A stretch of 64,000 bases of DNA from Alistipes sp. (GTDB lineage: Bacteria; Bacteroidota; Bacteroidia; Bacteroidales; Rikenellaceae), in contig JAFXIS010000029.1 of the NCBI GenBank assembly GCA_017532885.1, positions 11,065 through 75,064 on the forward strand. Direction: 5' to 3'. This document shows positions 49,717-58,168 of the stretch, piece after piece (position 1 is the stretch's first letter; each line of letters begins with the position of its first letter). The translations under genes were made by a program, and so were the position numbers. The notes under the pieces were generated by a model. The model saw only the letters and a program-made list of their open reading frames with translations. It was not told where the DNA came from and ran no database searches.

Positions 49717-52446
49717 ATGAAAAAGTTATTCCTTTTGCAATCATTTTGCTTGGCGCTGATATTTTCGGCATGTACCAACGACAATACCGAGCAGACTCCA
49801 ACGGTGGTGGCTACACCTACCAATATCAAGGCTTACGACGGATGTGGGCGCGTGAGGATTCTGTGGTCGCAAAACTCCGACGATGCCATAGCAAAGACCA
49901 TGATTTATTGGAACGACCGCAACGGCAGCGCTACACATACGCCAAAGCAGACATCGCAGCAGGGTATTGTACGCGACTCGATTGATATTAAAGAGATTTT
50001 GGAGGGTGTATATACCTTTGAGATTGTGAATTATGATGCCAAGAATAACCCCTCTGAGGCAAAGACCATTCAGGCTCAAGTCTATGGCGAGGATTACATC
50101 GCCGAATTGGCGACACGCCCCATCGAGGAGCTGGTGTTCAACAAGTTCCGTAGCACTGCAACAATCAATTGGCAGGAGGGATGGAATCAGGGTCTTGGTA
50201 CCGAGGTACAGTACGCCGACGAGGATGCTTCAGTTTGGGTTAAGAACAGCGACTCGACAACCGAGATATCGCCTGCCGAGGTGGGTGCGGAATTGACTAT
50301 TCGTACACTCTACTGCCCCACAAATTGCCTCGACACAATGCGTAGCGCGCCCGTAAAACGCAAAGTCGAGGCCGCGCCGGTGGTATTGTTTGAGCCGAGC
50401 GAGGCAAAGGGCTACGACGGCTACAAACGAGTGAAATTGATGTGGTCGCAGGATGTGGAGTCCGACCTACATAAGACCTCTATCATTTGGGGATTAACCG
50501 AGGACCAAGCATGCGAAAAGATATTCAATCGTGAGGCAGAGAGTGGCTTGCAGCGCGATTCGATTTACATAGACCTTCCTGAGGGCGAATACACCTTCAC
50601 TCTCACCAACATGGATGCCGAGGGCAACGCTACGGAGCCTATCGAGGTAAAGGCAAAGGCTTATGGCGAAGAGTATGTCGCAGAGCTCGAAACACGCCCC
50701 GTAGCAGAGATTGAGTATAAGGCAACTATTTCACGCGCCACACTGACATTCGACACTTGGGACAAGGGTTTGGATACCGAGTTGCGTTATACCCGCACCA
50801 ACGGCCAGGAGGTTGTTTCCATTCTCGCGAATGATAACAATACCGCCGTTTGCAACAATATCGACAAGGGCACAGCTATTGAGATTCGTTCACGCTACTG
50901 CCCCGAGAATTGCATCGACACAATGCGCTCGGCAGTCGTAACGAAATATACCCCCAAGACCATATTGGCCAAGCCGAGCGAGGCGAAAGGTTACGACGGC
51001 TACAAGCGCGTAAAGCTGATGTGGTCGCAAGATGTGGCAACCGACCTCCATAAGACCACCATTTCATGGGGCTCGGCCGAGGAGCAGCGATGCGAAAAGG
51101 TGTTCAATCGCGAGGCTGAGGGTAGCTTGCAGCGCGATTCGATTTACATCGACCTGCCCGAAGGCGAATACACCTTCACTCTCACCAACATGGATGCCGA
51201 GGGTAACGCCGCAGAGCCTGTCGAGGTTAAGGCGAAGGCTTACGGCGAGGAGTATGTCGCAAAGCTCGAAACGCGCCCCGTGACAAACTTCACATATCAG
51301 GAGAGTATTTCTCGCGCCAATCTGACATTTGCCTCATGGAACAAGGGCTTGGATACCGAGGTGCGCTATACCCGCACTAACGGACAGGAGGTTGTAGCCA
51401 TAATTGCGAATAGCAATAACACCACAAGCTGCAACAATATCGGCGGAGGCTCTGCTATCGAGATTCGCTCGCGCTTCTGCCCCGAAAACTGCATCGACAC
51501 AATGCGCTCGGCTCTCATAACGAAAGTTACGCCTCAGTCAATCAGCGTCAGCATGAAGGTTATGCAGCTCAATGTAAAGAACGGCATGATTGGATTCTTA
51601 TATGGCATGTGGGACAGCCGCAAAGCCGGCATCGTAAACTTCCTCAAGAGCGAGGCTCCCGACTTTATAGGTTTGCAGGAGCTGGGATATGGAAGTGGCA
51701 ACAGCGACTACTACACCTATATTTTAAGTGGCATGGGCTCGAACTATGCCGGCGTAAAATATGAGCGCAACACCGCGGCCGAGGGTAATGCCATACTCTA
51801 TCGCAAGGATAAGTTCGACCTGATAAAAGAGGGTCGATTCTGGCTGTGCAACACTCCCGATAGCCCCGCAAAGCACTCGGTAACCATCGGCTCAACGACC
51901 TACACGGCGAACTATGAGCGCATTGCCGTATGGGGTATCTTCCGCGACAAGACGACGGGCAAGGAGTTTTATGTAACGACTACCCACCTCGACAACAGCA
52001 ATACGGCCGACGATAAGAGTAGCGACTGGCGCGTATATCCCGTGCTTTGGGAGCAGGGCCAGATACTCGTAAACAACACCAATGCGAATGCGAACTATGG
52101 CTCGAGCGATGCTGCGGGTCGTCGCCCGATAATCCTAACGGGCGATATGAACTGCAACTACAACGAAGAGCCGATGAAGAACATCGTGAACAATGGTTAC
52201 AAAGACACCTGGGATATAGCCCAAAGCAAGAGCTGCCCCGATGCGTCATGTCCTCGAAGCACTATGAGCGAGGCAAAATCATCGGCGGCACAGAAGCCAT
52301 ATTCATGCTTCGACCATATATTTGTTGGCGGAGGCGTAATCCCCACCGTCATGAAGCACACGATTCACCCTCCGAAGTTTGAGGGCACTCACCTCTCGGA
52401 CCACAATGCCGTATCGGTAGAGATTAAGTATACTTTCTCGGAATAG
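49717..52446 (+). CDS. Lipoprotein with three DUF4998-like repeats and an EEP nuclease/phosphatase domain
   Basis: The ATG at 49717 gives 909 residues with a lipoprotein signal (MKKLFLLQSFCLALIFSAC, Cys at 19). Three DUF4998-like units of about 195 residues follow (about 30-215, 220-410, 415-610). Each has YDGxxRVxLxWSQ, YGEEYVAELxTRPV and a closing CPxNCxDTMRSA. Units 2 and 3 are almost identical; unit 1 is diverged. From about 620 comes an endonuclease/exonuclease/phosphatase domain: MQLNVKNG, DFIGLQELG, ILTGDMNCN and the catalytic HLSDHNAVSVE. I infer a surface enzyme acting on nucleic acid or a phosphodiester. The TATATTTG box at 49673-49680 is the promoter. Confidence 0.87.
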   Translation: MKKLFLLQSFCLALIFSACTNDNTEQTPTVVATPTNIKAYDGCGRVRILWSQNSDDAIAKTMIYWNDRNGSATHTPKQTSQQGIVRDSIDIKEILEGVYTFEIVNYDAKNNPSEAKTIQAQVYGEDYIAELATRPIEELVFNKFRSTATINWQEGWNQGLGTEVQYADEDASVWVKNSDSTTEISPAEVGAELTIRTLYCPTNCLDTMRSAPVKRKVEAAPVVLFEPSEAKGYDGYKRVKLMWSQDVESDLHKTSIIWGLTEDQACEKIFNREAESGLQRDSIYIDLPEGEYTFTLTNMDAEGNATEPIEVKAKAYGEEYVAELETRPVAEIEYKATISRATLTFDTWDKGLDTELRYTRTNGQEVVSILANDNNTAVCNNIDKGTAIEIRSRYCPENCIDTMRSAVVTKYTPKTILAKPSEAKGYDGYKRVKLMWSQDVATDLHKTTISWGSAEEQRCEKVFNREAEGSLQRDSIYIDLPEGEYTFTLTNMDAEGNAAEPVEVKAKAYGEEYVAKLETRPVTNFTYQESISRANLTFASWNKGLDTEVRYTRTNGQEVVAIIANSNNTTSCNNIGGGSAIEIRSRFCPENCIDTMRSALITKVTPQSISVSMKVMQLNVKNGMIGFLYGMWDSRKAGIVNFLKSEAPDFIGLQELGYGSGNSDYYTYILSGMGSNYAGVKYERNTAAEGNAILYRKDKFDLIKEGRFWLCNTPDSPAKHSVTIGSTTYTANYERIAVWGIFRDKTTGKEFYVTTTHLDNSNTADDKSSDWRVYPVLWEQGQILVNNTNANANYGSSDAAGRRPIILTGDMNCNYNEEPMKNIVNNGYKDTWDIAQSKSCPDASCPRSTMSEAKSSAAQKPYSCFDHIFVGGGVIPTVMKHTIHPPKFEGTHLSDHNAVSVEIKYTFSE

Positions 52447-52477
52447 GGATAACGGATAATACCAATACAATACAGAG

Positions 52478-52511
52478 GGTGTCCAACCGCATGGGTTGCG
52501 ACACCTTTTTT
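52478..52511 (+). terminator. Terminator between the two EEP lipoprotein genes
   Basis: GGTGTCCAACC and GGTTGCGACACC form a stem, followed by TTTTTT. It shows the two EEP genes are separate units. Confidence 0.8.
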
Positions 52512-52753
52512 CGTAGATAAACGGCATAACAAGAGTCGTCTTAGGGGCTGCCTGCAAGCCGAAAAACACCGTTTACCCGGGATGTAAACCGACACTTTTC
52601 AATAAGACCCATGCCGAAAGACAGCTATCAAGCGCAAGGCGCATATATTTATGACTCAATGCGTTATACTATCGACCAAATGTGTTATCATAATACCGAA
52701 TCGGCATTTTATCTTTGCAATGAAACCTTTTAACAACTTAAAACTTTAATCTT

Positions 52754-53713
52754 ATGAAACACATTTTATCTATTTTGGCAAGCGTGGGAGCACTTCTCCT
52801 TGCTTCGTGTAGCGACTCTATGCTCGACGACTCTCAACTGGGCAACGCATCCGCAACGCGCTCCACGCAAGCAACGCTCAACATGGAGCTGATGCAGTTC
52901 AATATCAAATCGGCACGCCCCATCGAGCCAAGCGGCCATGCCTGGGACGACAGAAAAGCTGCGGTAGCGGCCTATATCAATGCCGAAGCGCCCGATATTG
53001 TGGCAGTCCAAGAGGCTTACGACGGCTGGACCATGAATCAATTCGATGAATTGGCGGTACTCCTAAGCTCATACACCGGATATGTGGCTTATCGAGGCAC
53101 AACAACGCTTTGGGATAACGAGGGTTGCGGAATTTTCTATAAAACATCGCGCTTCACCGAGGTAAACAAAGGACGCTTTTGGTTGAGCGCAACCTACGAC
53201 ACCGAATCGGTGGGTTGGGGTGGCGAATACAAGCGCATCGCCACATGGATAATTCTTCGCGAAAATAGCTCTCTCAAAGAATTTTTCGTAATCTCAACAC
53301 ATTTTGAAACATGGTCACAAGGCGATGACGACGCTTCGAATGATGGTAATTGCCAATACGAAAGCACCAAAATCATCAATGGCCGCATCGCTGGCTTAGC
53401 CGAGGGGCGCACGGTTGTGTTGATGGGTGACTTGAATAGCAATCCGTCGCTTACTCCTGCACGCATGTTGCAAACAGCAGCCGAGGGTGGCACTTTGGTC
53501 GATACGCGCAACATCGCAAACTCGATTAGCGGCATGAGCTATACCACCAACAATTGGGATACGGCCGATAATACGGGAGCACAATTCGACTATGTAATGG
53601 TTACGAAGAACTCCGCCTCGGTAAACACCCACCACACGGCGACTCCGCTATACAATAGCGTTGTAATGTCGGACCACAACCCCGTAGTGGTTAATCTTGA
53701 TTTCAACCTGTAA
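52754..53713 (+). CDS. Secreted EEP-family nuclease/phosphatase lipoprotein
   Basis: This 319-residue lipoprotein begins MKHILSILASVGALLLASC (Cys at 19), followed by SDSMLDDS, an acidic start that suits surface export. One endonuclease/exonuclease/phosphatase domain fills the mature protein: MQFNIKSARP (Asn), APDIVAVQEAYDGW (metal Glu), VISTHFET (His), VVLMGDLNSNPS (Asp/Asn) and the terminal MSDHNPVVVNL (Asp-His pair). It resembles the C-terminal domain of the preceding protein but lacks the DUF4998 units. A TATCTTTG box lies at 52710-52717. Substrate unknown. Confidence 0.9.
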   Translation: MKHILSILASVGALLLASCSDSMLDDSQLGNASATRSTQATLNMELMQFNIKSARPIEPSGHAWDDRKAAVAAYINAEAPDIVAVQEAYDGWTMNQFDELAVLLSSYTGYVAYRGTTTLWDNEGCGIFYKTSRFTEVNKGRFWLSATYDTESVGWGGEYKRIATWIILRENSSLKEFFVISTHFETWSQGDDDASNDGNCQYESTKIINGRIAGLAEGRTVVLMGDLNSNPSLTPARMLQTAAEGGTLVDTRNIANSISGMSYTTNNWDTADNTGAQFDYVMVTKNSASVNTHHTATPLYNSVVMSDHNPVVVNLDFNL

Positions 53714-53735
53714 TTTTACACCATAAAATAGATAG

Positions 53736-53778
53736 CGAGGGGCTGCTGCAACAAATAAAGTGTTGCAGCAACCCCTCG
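53736..53778. terminator. Bidirectional terminator between EEP and GlsB-like genes
   Basis: CGAGGGG (53736-53742) pairs with CCCCTCG (53772-53778), with an inner TGCTGCAACA/TGTTGCAGCA stem. Confidence 0.85.
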
Positions 53779-53802
53779 CGATAGAAGCTAATATAACAAA
53801 AT

Positions 53803-54057
53803 CTAATTTGTCGGTTTCGAGCGCGTGAAGAGCGACACGATAAGCAACAACACGATAGCTCCGAGCAGCGAAGTGAGCAGACTGCCGAATGTTCCCATAG
53901 GCAGCCAGCCAAAGAGCGACACTAACCATCCTCCCAGCACTCCGCCGACAATTCCGACTATAAGATTCACAACAAGGCCGGCACCTCCGCCCCTGACAAT
54001 CAGGTTGGCAAGCCATCCTGCCACCAAACCAATAAGTAGATACCACAAGAAATACAT
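53803..54057 (-). CDS. GlsB/YeaQ/YmgE-family small membrane protein
   Basis: This 84-residue protein has three Gly-rich membrane helices: MYFLWYLLIGLVAGWLANLI, GLVVNLIVGIVGGVLGGWLV and LLTSLLGAIVLLLIVSLFTR. This is the transglycosylase-associated-protein (YeaQ/YmgE/GlsB) pattern, linked to general stress responses in several bacteria, although the mechanism is unknown. It ends at the bidirectional terminator. Confidence 0.88.
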   Translation of the reverse strand: MYFLWYLLIGLVAGWLANLIVRGGGAGLVVNLIVGIVGGVLGGWLVSLFGWLPMGTFGSLLTSLLGAIVLLLIVSLFTRSKPTN

Positions 54058-54143
54058 AATCTTTCGTTTTTAGTTTCTCTTGTGATTATACAAAATCCGT
54101 TCCCTTATTTGCGGCAAGCGAGATTCGTAACTGCAACGGAGAT

Positions 54144-54176
54144 AAAAAACCGGAGCATCCCAAAGGGAAACTCCGG
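54144..54176 (-). terminator. rplS terminator
   Basis: On the minus strand CCGGAG and CTCCGG, with an inner TTTCCC/GGGA stem, form a hairpin followed by TTTTTT. Confidence 0.85.
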
Positions 54177-54197
54177 CTAAGCGAACAGTGCGATGCA

Positions 54198-54566
54198 CTA
54201 CTTCGAAATTCTGCGCTCCTTGATACGAGCCTTCTTACCTGTGAGGTCACGCAAGTAGTAGATACGCGCACGGCGAACTACACCATACTTATTAACCTCA
54301 ATCTTGTCGATGTGTGGTGAGTAAAGAGGGAAGATACGCTCAACGCCTACACCGTTAGAAATCTTACGGATTGTAAACATCTTGGTCTTGCCTGAACCCT
54401 TAATCTGGATAACTACACCACGGAAGCTCTGCAAACGCTCCTTGTTACCCTCGACGATACGGTAAGTTACTGTAATTGTGTCACCGGCAGCGAACTGAGG
54501 TACATCAGCCTCGCCCTTGGCCCACATCTGCTCGTTTACGAGCTTAATGATTGCATCTTTGTTCAT
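54198..54566 (-). CDS. rplS: 50S ribosomal protein L19
   Basis: This 122-residue protein has the L19 motifs [55 protein letters not shown] and [15 protein letters not shown]. It sits at the 30S-50S interface. Here it is monocistronic rather than following trmD, with a leader of about 150 nt, its own consensus promoter and a strong terminator. Confidence 0.97.
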   Translation of the reverse strand: MNKDAIIKLVNEQMWAKGEADVPQFAAGDTITVTYRIVEGNKERLQSFRGVVIQIKGSGKTKMFTIRKISNGVGVERIFPLYSPHIDKIEVNKYGVVRRARIYYLRDLTGKKARIKERRISK

Positions 54567-54714
54567 TGTTGCAACAAATTTAATAATTTATCCGTTCAAC
54601 ATTATCGCTGCACAAGGTTTACCATACTGCCCATTGACATGTAATCCCAAGTTCTGCTGCCTCGCGGCATCGACACTTATTTAACCTTATGCCCTATATA
54701 AGAGGTTGATACGG
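54567..54714 (-). promoter_or_regulatory. Long rplS leader, candidate autoregulatory site
   Basis: About 150 nt separate the predicted transcription start (near 54713) from the rplS ATG. A TGCC-GCGA-GGCA hairpin occurs within it. Leaders of ribosomal-protein genes often bind their own product; whether this one does is untested. Confidence 0.4.
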
Positions 54715-54719
54715 GAGTG

Positions 54720-54765
54720 CAAAGATATGCGATAAAATTCAAAATTCAAAATTAAGAATTCAAAA
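54720..54765 (-). promoter_or_regulatory. rplS promoter with shared AT-rich upstream element
   Basis: On the minus strand TTTG (54747-54750), a 19-nt spacer, then TATCTTTG (54720-54727). The 24 nt at 54742-54765 are identical to those upstream of ileS (42753-42776). Confidence 0.7.
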
Positions 54766-54860
54766 TCATTAAATTATCAGGAATAAATCCCACATTTTGA
54801 AGAATTGCAATTACAAAGTATAAATATTGCGCCCACTGTTGTATATTGCCAAATGTTTAT

Positions 54861-54868
54861 TAATTTTG
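54861..54868 (+). promoter_or_regulatory. -7 box of leader RNA copy 2
   Basis: TAATTTTG, with TTG at 54846-54848. Transcription should start near 54875, about 25 nt before the first helix. Confidence 0.6.
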
Positions 54869-54889
54869 TAAAGCCTAATGGCATTAAAA

Positions 54890-55097
54890 TATTTTTGATG
54901 AAAGTGTATTAGCTTTTATCCTTGAATGGAAATCTGGAAAATTTCGATGGAACAAGGAGAGCAACACACTCATCACTTCGTATTGTTAAACCTGGAGCAA
55001 AGATTGCTCCACACAATACGGGTGTGGGGTATTGTTTATTTGTTCCAAGGTATTCCAGAACCTCCATTCAGATAAACTAATCGGCTCCACACTTTCT
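54890..55097 (+). ncRNA. Structured leader RNA element, copy 2
   Basis: Helices: 54900-54907 with 55089-55096 (GAAAGTGT/ACACTTTC); 54908-54912 with 55077-55081; 54915-54920 with 55071-55076 (TTTATC/GATAAA); 54923-54930 with 55063-55070 (TGAATGGA/TCCATTCA); 54933-54939 with 55053-55059 (TCTGGAA/TTCCAGA); 54979-54986 with 55013-55020 (CGTATTGT/ACAATACG); and an apical GGAGCAA-AGA-TTGCTCC at 54994-55010. Copy 1 (2261-2462, minus) has the same architecture with compensated changes. It ends 55 nt before the ATG of a secreted protein. A short T-rich stretch follows (55097-55105), so partial termination cannot be excluded. Confidence 0.8.
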
Positions 55098-55151
55098 TGT
55101 TTTTATAACCCACCGCCATAGAAGCCGAGACGGAAGAAAATTTACGAACTT

Positions 55152-55661
55152 ATGAAGAGATTTCTTCTATCCTTGTTGGCTGTAATGCTCTTTGCCGCTA
55201 CGGCATCTGCACAGCAGCGCGTCGAACGAATCGAGTATCAGGAATCTTCAGCCCGAAACCTCGAACCCGAACATTTGATGTTGCTTACACCGCTTGTTGC
55301 AGATTTGGAGGTTTCAGCAATCAAGGTGCAACACACTGAAACAAAGGCTTTTGAGAACATCGTAATCACGCAAGATGTCCTAAAAATGATTCCCGAACTG
55401 AAAAAGGTGGCGTTGAGTCGTGCTGCGCGCGCAAGCAAGGCTGATGTTTTGGTCGGAACGACTATTGATGTCATAACAAATGACAACGGACGGTTAGAAA
55501 TTACCGTAACAGGTTACCCTGCATTTTATCGCAACTTCCGCAAAGCCGAAGCATCAGACCTGGAGATTGTTGAATACGCTCGCAAAGTAGAACGCGACAA
55601 CAAGAATTTCCGCGTCGTAGGTGACCCCAACAGCAAAACAACTATTAAAGAGAAACAATAA
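55152..55661 (+). CDS. Secreted protein of unknown function, downstream of leader RNA
   Basis: This 169-residue protein begins MKRFLLSLLAVMLFAATASAQ, a signal peptide cleaved after Ala, with no lipobox. The mature part has a strand-rich central unit (LMLLTPLVADLEVSAIKVQHTET; ADVLVGTTIDVITNDNGRLEITVTGYPAFYRNF) and a charged tail (RKVERDNKNFRVVGDP). It is like small periplasmic proteins found beside outer-membrane proteins in Bacteroidales, but I cannot name a family. It lies 12 nt before a beta-barrel gene, which suggests a shared envelope role, and is preceded by the structured leader. Confidence 0.75.
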   Translation: MKRFLLSLLAVMLFAATASAQQRVERIEYQESSARNLEPEHLMLLTPLVADLEVSAIKVQHTETKAFENIVITQDVLKMIPELKKVALSRAARASKADVLVGTTIDVITNDNGRLEITVTGYPAFYRNFRKAEASDLEIVEYARKVERDNKNFRVVGDPNSKTTIKEKQ

Positions 55662-55673
55662 AACATACTCATT

Positions 55674-56261
55674 ATGAAGAAATTTTTATTTTCGATTGTA
55701 GCATTATTATGCCTCACAGCATTTAGCGCCAATGCTCAAATTATCAGCTATTCACAAACTAAAATAACCAAGATAAAGAAAGAGAAAGAGAAAAAGCCAG
55801 GCTATTTCCAGCAATCCGTAGATTTGGAATTTGGAGGTCTATCTGAAAATATTAATACTGCAATAGGAGCAAATTACATTGCTGGATATCGTTTCAACGA
55901 TGTAGTCTTTTTGGGTGGAGGAGTAGGCTTAAGCATGATTGATGGAGATTCTTATTCTAACCCTTATGATGCATGCTATTATGGAGAAGTTCAAGCCCGA
56001 TTATTTGCCAATGGCAGATTTTATTTAACGACAACACGCCTCCAGCCGTTTTTTGATATTTCTGCAGGAATTACATACCTTGAAGAAGAAAGACATTATT
56101 ATGAATATAATGATTTGGGAATAATGCTTAACCCTCAATTTGGCGTTAATTATAAGATTAAAGAAAAACTAAGTTTTTATATTAATTTAGGCTTTCAATT
56201 TATGCCGCTACACGACGACGAAACCAGTTACCCCCTACTTAAAATCGGTGTAACATTTTAA
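55674..56261 (+). CDS. Outer-membrane beta-barrel-like protein, AT-rich
   Basis: This 195-residue protein begins MKKFLFSIVALLCLTAFSANAQ, a signal peptide. Strand-like segments alternate: QQSVDLEFGGLSENI, ANYIAGYRFNDVVFLGGGVGLSMI, ACYYGEVQARLFANGRFYL, LQPFFDISAGITYLEE, LNPQFGVNYKIKEKLSFYINLGFQFMP and YPLLKIGVTF with terminal Phe, the classic outer-membrane barrel end. Composition is clearly more AT-rich than most neighbours. It is the second gene of the unit led by the structured RNA. Confidence 0.8.
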   Translation: MKKFLFSIVALLCLTAFSANAQIISYSQTKITKIKKEKEKKPGYFQQSVDLEFGGLSENINTAIGANYIAGYRFNDVVFLGGGVGLSMIDGDSYSNPYDACYYGEVQARLFANGRFYLTTTRLQPFFDISAGITYLEEERHYYEYNDLGIMLNPQFGVNYKIKEKLSFYINLGFQFMPLHDDETSYPLLKIGVTF

Positions 56262-56390
56262 CCATATAATTAAGAGCCTGTATAACAAAAATTATATAGG
56301 CTCTTAATTTCTCTATGCGCCTTCACGCTAAAATTCAAAATTTTCGTTACTAAATCCGTTTTTTCGCGCGAGCTAACATGCTCATCATCA

Positions 56391-57383
56391 CTACAAAAAC
56401 GCCATCACTACGATATTCACTGCTGCCGTGAGCAACATAAGGCGATACATCGTTTCGGTAAAGCCGATACCCATACGCACGAAGAACAGAGGCACAAACA
56501 TTGCCACAGGCACAGCAATAAGCGCAAAGAGCGTTGCCGTAGCACTCGGCAGGCAGAATATGGCAGCAAGCACAGCCATAAAGAGAGCATTAAAACGCAG
56601 CATCACGCGCGACTTGCTCTTTATCGAGTAGCGGTCCGAAATCATCAACGCCAAAGCGCTCACTATCATAACAATAATCACGCCCAACAACAATATCGTT
56701 ACGATATTCATTGCCTCGAAGATGCGAAACTCGCTCACCGAGAAAAGAGAGTTATATATATCTATGGCCGGAGCCGAGAACTCCCCTCCGGCACACCAGC
56801 CCCAATAGCAAATAGCCGCCGGAGCAAGCAATACGCTCGCCAAAGTAACCACCACATCGCGCCACGACGCGCGCACGGCAAGCACCAGCAGAGGCATTGC
56901 GACATAAAGAACCGCCGCCGGAGCAAACACCAAAGGCAACACTCCAAAATATAGCATCGCAAGCGAGAGGTCGCTAAATCGCTCGGTACGCATAATAAAG
57001 CGCGTCATACTCTTCATTGCCTGATACATAACCGCCACGGCCACTGCGGTTAAGAGATAGTCGGTCGTACCGACCACACAACTCGCAACAACGGCAAAAA
57101 CGGGAATACCCATCAGCGTATATGCCGGATATATCGAGTAACGCACACCCAGACGCCCGACGCCCAAGCCGAAAATAAAGAGTGCGACAGCCCACACAAC
57201 AGCCGAAAGTACGGGGATATGCGCCTGCCAATGTTGCAAAATATCACCTATGGGCGCTGCGATATTTGCCACAGATTCACTCTCCGAGGACCAAAAATAG
57301 GTTCGGAGCGTAGCCACCACAGCGACTACCAGCAAGAGTAGCGCAAGGTCAAATATGCGATGTTGTACAACTTTGCGTCCCAT
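56391..57383 (-). CDS. Multi-pass inner-membrane protein, DUF6427-like
   Basis: The ATG at 57383 (MGRKVVQHRIFDLALLLLVV) lies just downstream of a TAAATTTG box (57413-57420, minus) and is preferred to a frame opening that would run into the divergent rnhB gene. The 330-residue protein has about nine to ten membrane helices, a Trp-rich loop near 195 (SVLLAPAAICYWGWCAGGEFS) and a short cytoplasmic loop DRYSIKSKSRVMLRFNALF. It looks like the Bacteroidetes DUF6427 proteins, but I am not certain. No transport or catalytic motif is evident. Confidence 0.65.
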   Translation of the reverse strand: MGRKVVQHRIFDLALLLLVVAVVATLRTYFWSSESESVANIAAPIGDILQHWQAHIPVLSAVVWAVALFIFGLGVGRLGVRYSIYPAYTLMGIPVFAVVASCVVGTTDYLLTAVAVAVMYQAMKSMTRFIMRTERFSDLSLAMLYFGVLPLVFAPAAVLYVAMPLLVLAVRASWRDVVVTLASVLLAPAAICYWGWCAGGEFSAPAIDIYNSLFSVSEFRIFEAMNIVTILLLGVIIVMIVSALALMISDRYSIKSKSRVMLRFNALFMAVLAAIFCLPSATATLFALIAVPVAMFVPLFFVRMGIGFTETMYRLMLLTAAVNIVVMAFL

Positions 57384-57452
57384 AGAATTTTGGATATAAT
57401 CTTTTCCGATGACAAATTTAAGAAAAAAGCTCGCATGCAACCAAAATATTCT

Positions 57453-57460
57453 TAACTTTG
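57453..57460 (+). promoter_or_regulatory. -7 box immediately before rnhB
   Basis: TAACTTTG, only 7 nt before the rnhB ATG. No clear -33 element. If used, the mRNA would start at or next to the start codon. Confidence 0.5.
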
Positions 57461-57467
57461 TGATGTT

Positions 57468-58064
57468 ATGCTTGAAAATTCTTATCAAACAGAGCTTATT
57501 GAGGCGGGGTGCGACGAGGCTGGCCGCGGATGTTTGGCGGGGAGTGTATTCGCTGCGGCGGTGATTCTGCCGCCCGACTTTCATCATCCGCTACTCAACG
57601 ACTCAAAGCAGATGACCGAACGGCAGCGCAACATGCTACGCACGATTATCGAGCGTGAGGCTGTGGCATGGCATGTTACCGAGATTTCGGCGGCTCGCAT
57701 CGACGAGATAAACATCCTGAAGGCATCGATTGAGGGTATGAACATCGCAGCTGCAAGTCTTAAGGTCGCGCCGCAGTTCCTCGCCATCGACGGCAACCGC
57801 TTCATATCGCATAACGGACTGCCCTACAAGTGCATCGTCAAGGGCGACGGCAAATATGCCAACATCGCCGCAGCCTCGGTTTTGGCAAAGACCCACCGCG
57901 ACGAATATATGATGCGCCTGCATGAGGAGTATCCCCAATACGGCTGGGCAGGCAACAAAGGCTACCCCACCAAGCAACATCGCCTCGCCATACGCCAATA
58001 TGGCCTTACACCCTATCATCGCCTATCGTTCAATCACGACCAGGGACAGTTGGAACTGTTTTAG
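57468..58064 (+). CDS. rnhB: Ribonuclease HII
   Basis: This 198-residue nuclease begins MLENSYQTELIEAGCDEAGRGCLAGSV; AGCDEAGRG carries the first two metal acids (Asp-Glu). DSKQMTERQR follows, then the catalytic Asp in FLAIDGNRF (near 103) and Asp in IVKGDGKYANIAAASVLAKTHRD (near 125). It removes ribonucleotides from DNA and RNA primers. The short N-terminus before the motif is normal for the family, supporting the start at 57468. It is divergent from the membrane-protein gene. Confidence 0.96.
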   Translation: MLENSYQTELIEAGCDEAGRGCLAGSVFAAAVILPPDFHHPLLNDSKQMTERQRNMLRTIIEREAVAWHVTEISAARIDEINILKASIEGMNIAAASLKVAPQFLAIDGNRFISHNGLPYKCIVKGDGKYANIAAASVLAKTHRDEYMMRLHEEYPQYGWAGNKGYPTKQHRLAIRQYGLTPYHRLSFNHDQGQLELF

Positions 58065-58168
58065 AGGCGTTACGCCACCACATTGCGTGCAAAGTTTTGC
58101 ATATCTCATTAATTTATTGTATATTGCAAACGAAATTAAATTCCACAAACTTATAAAAGTTCAGGCGC

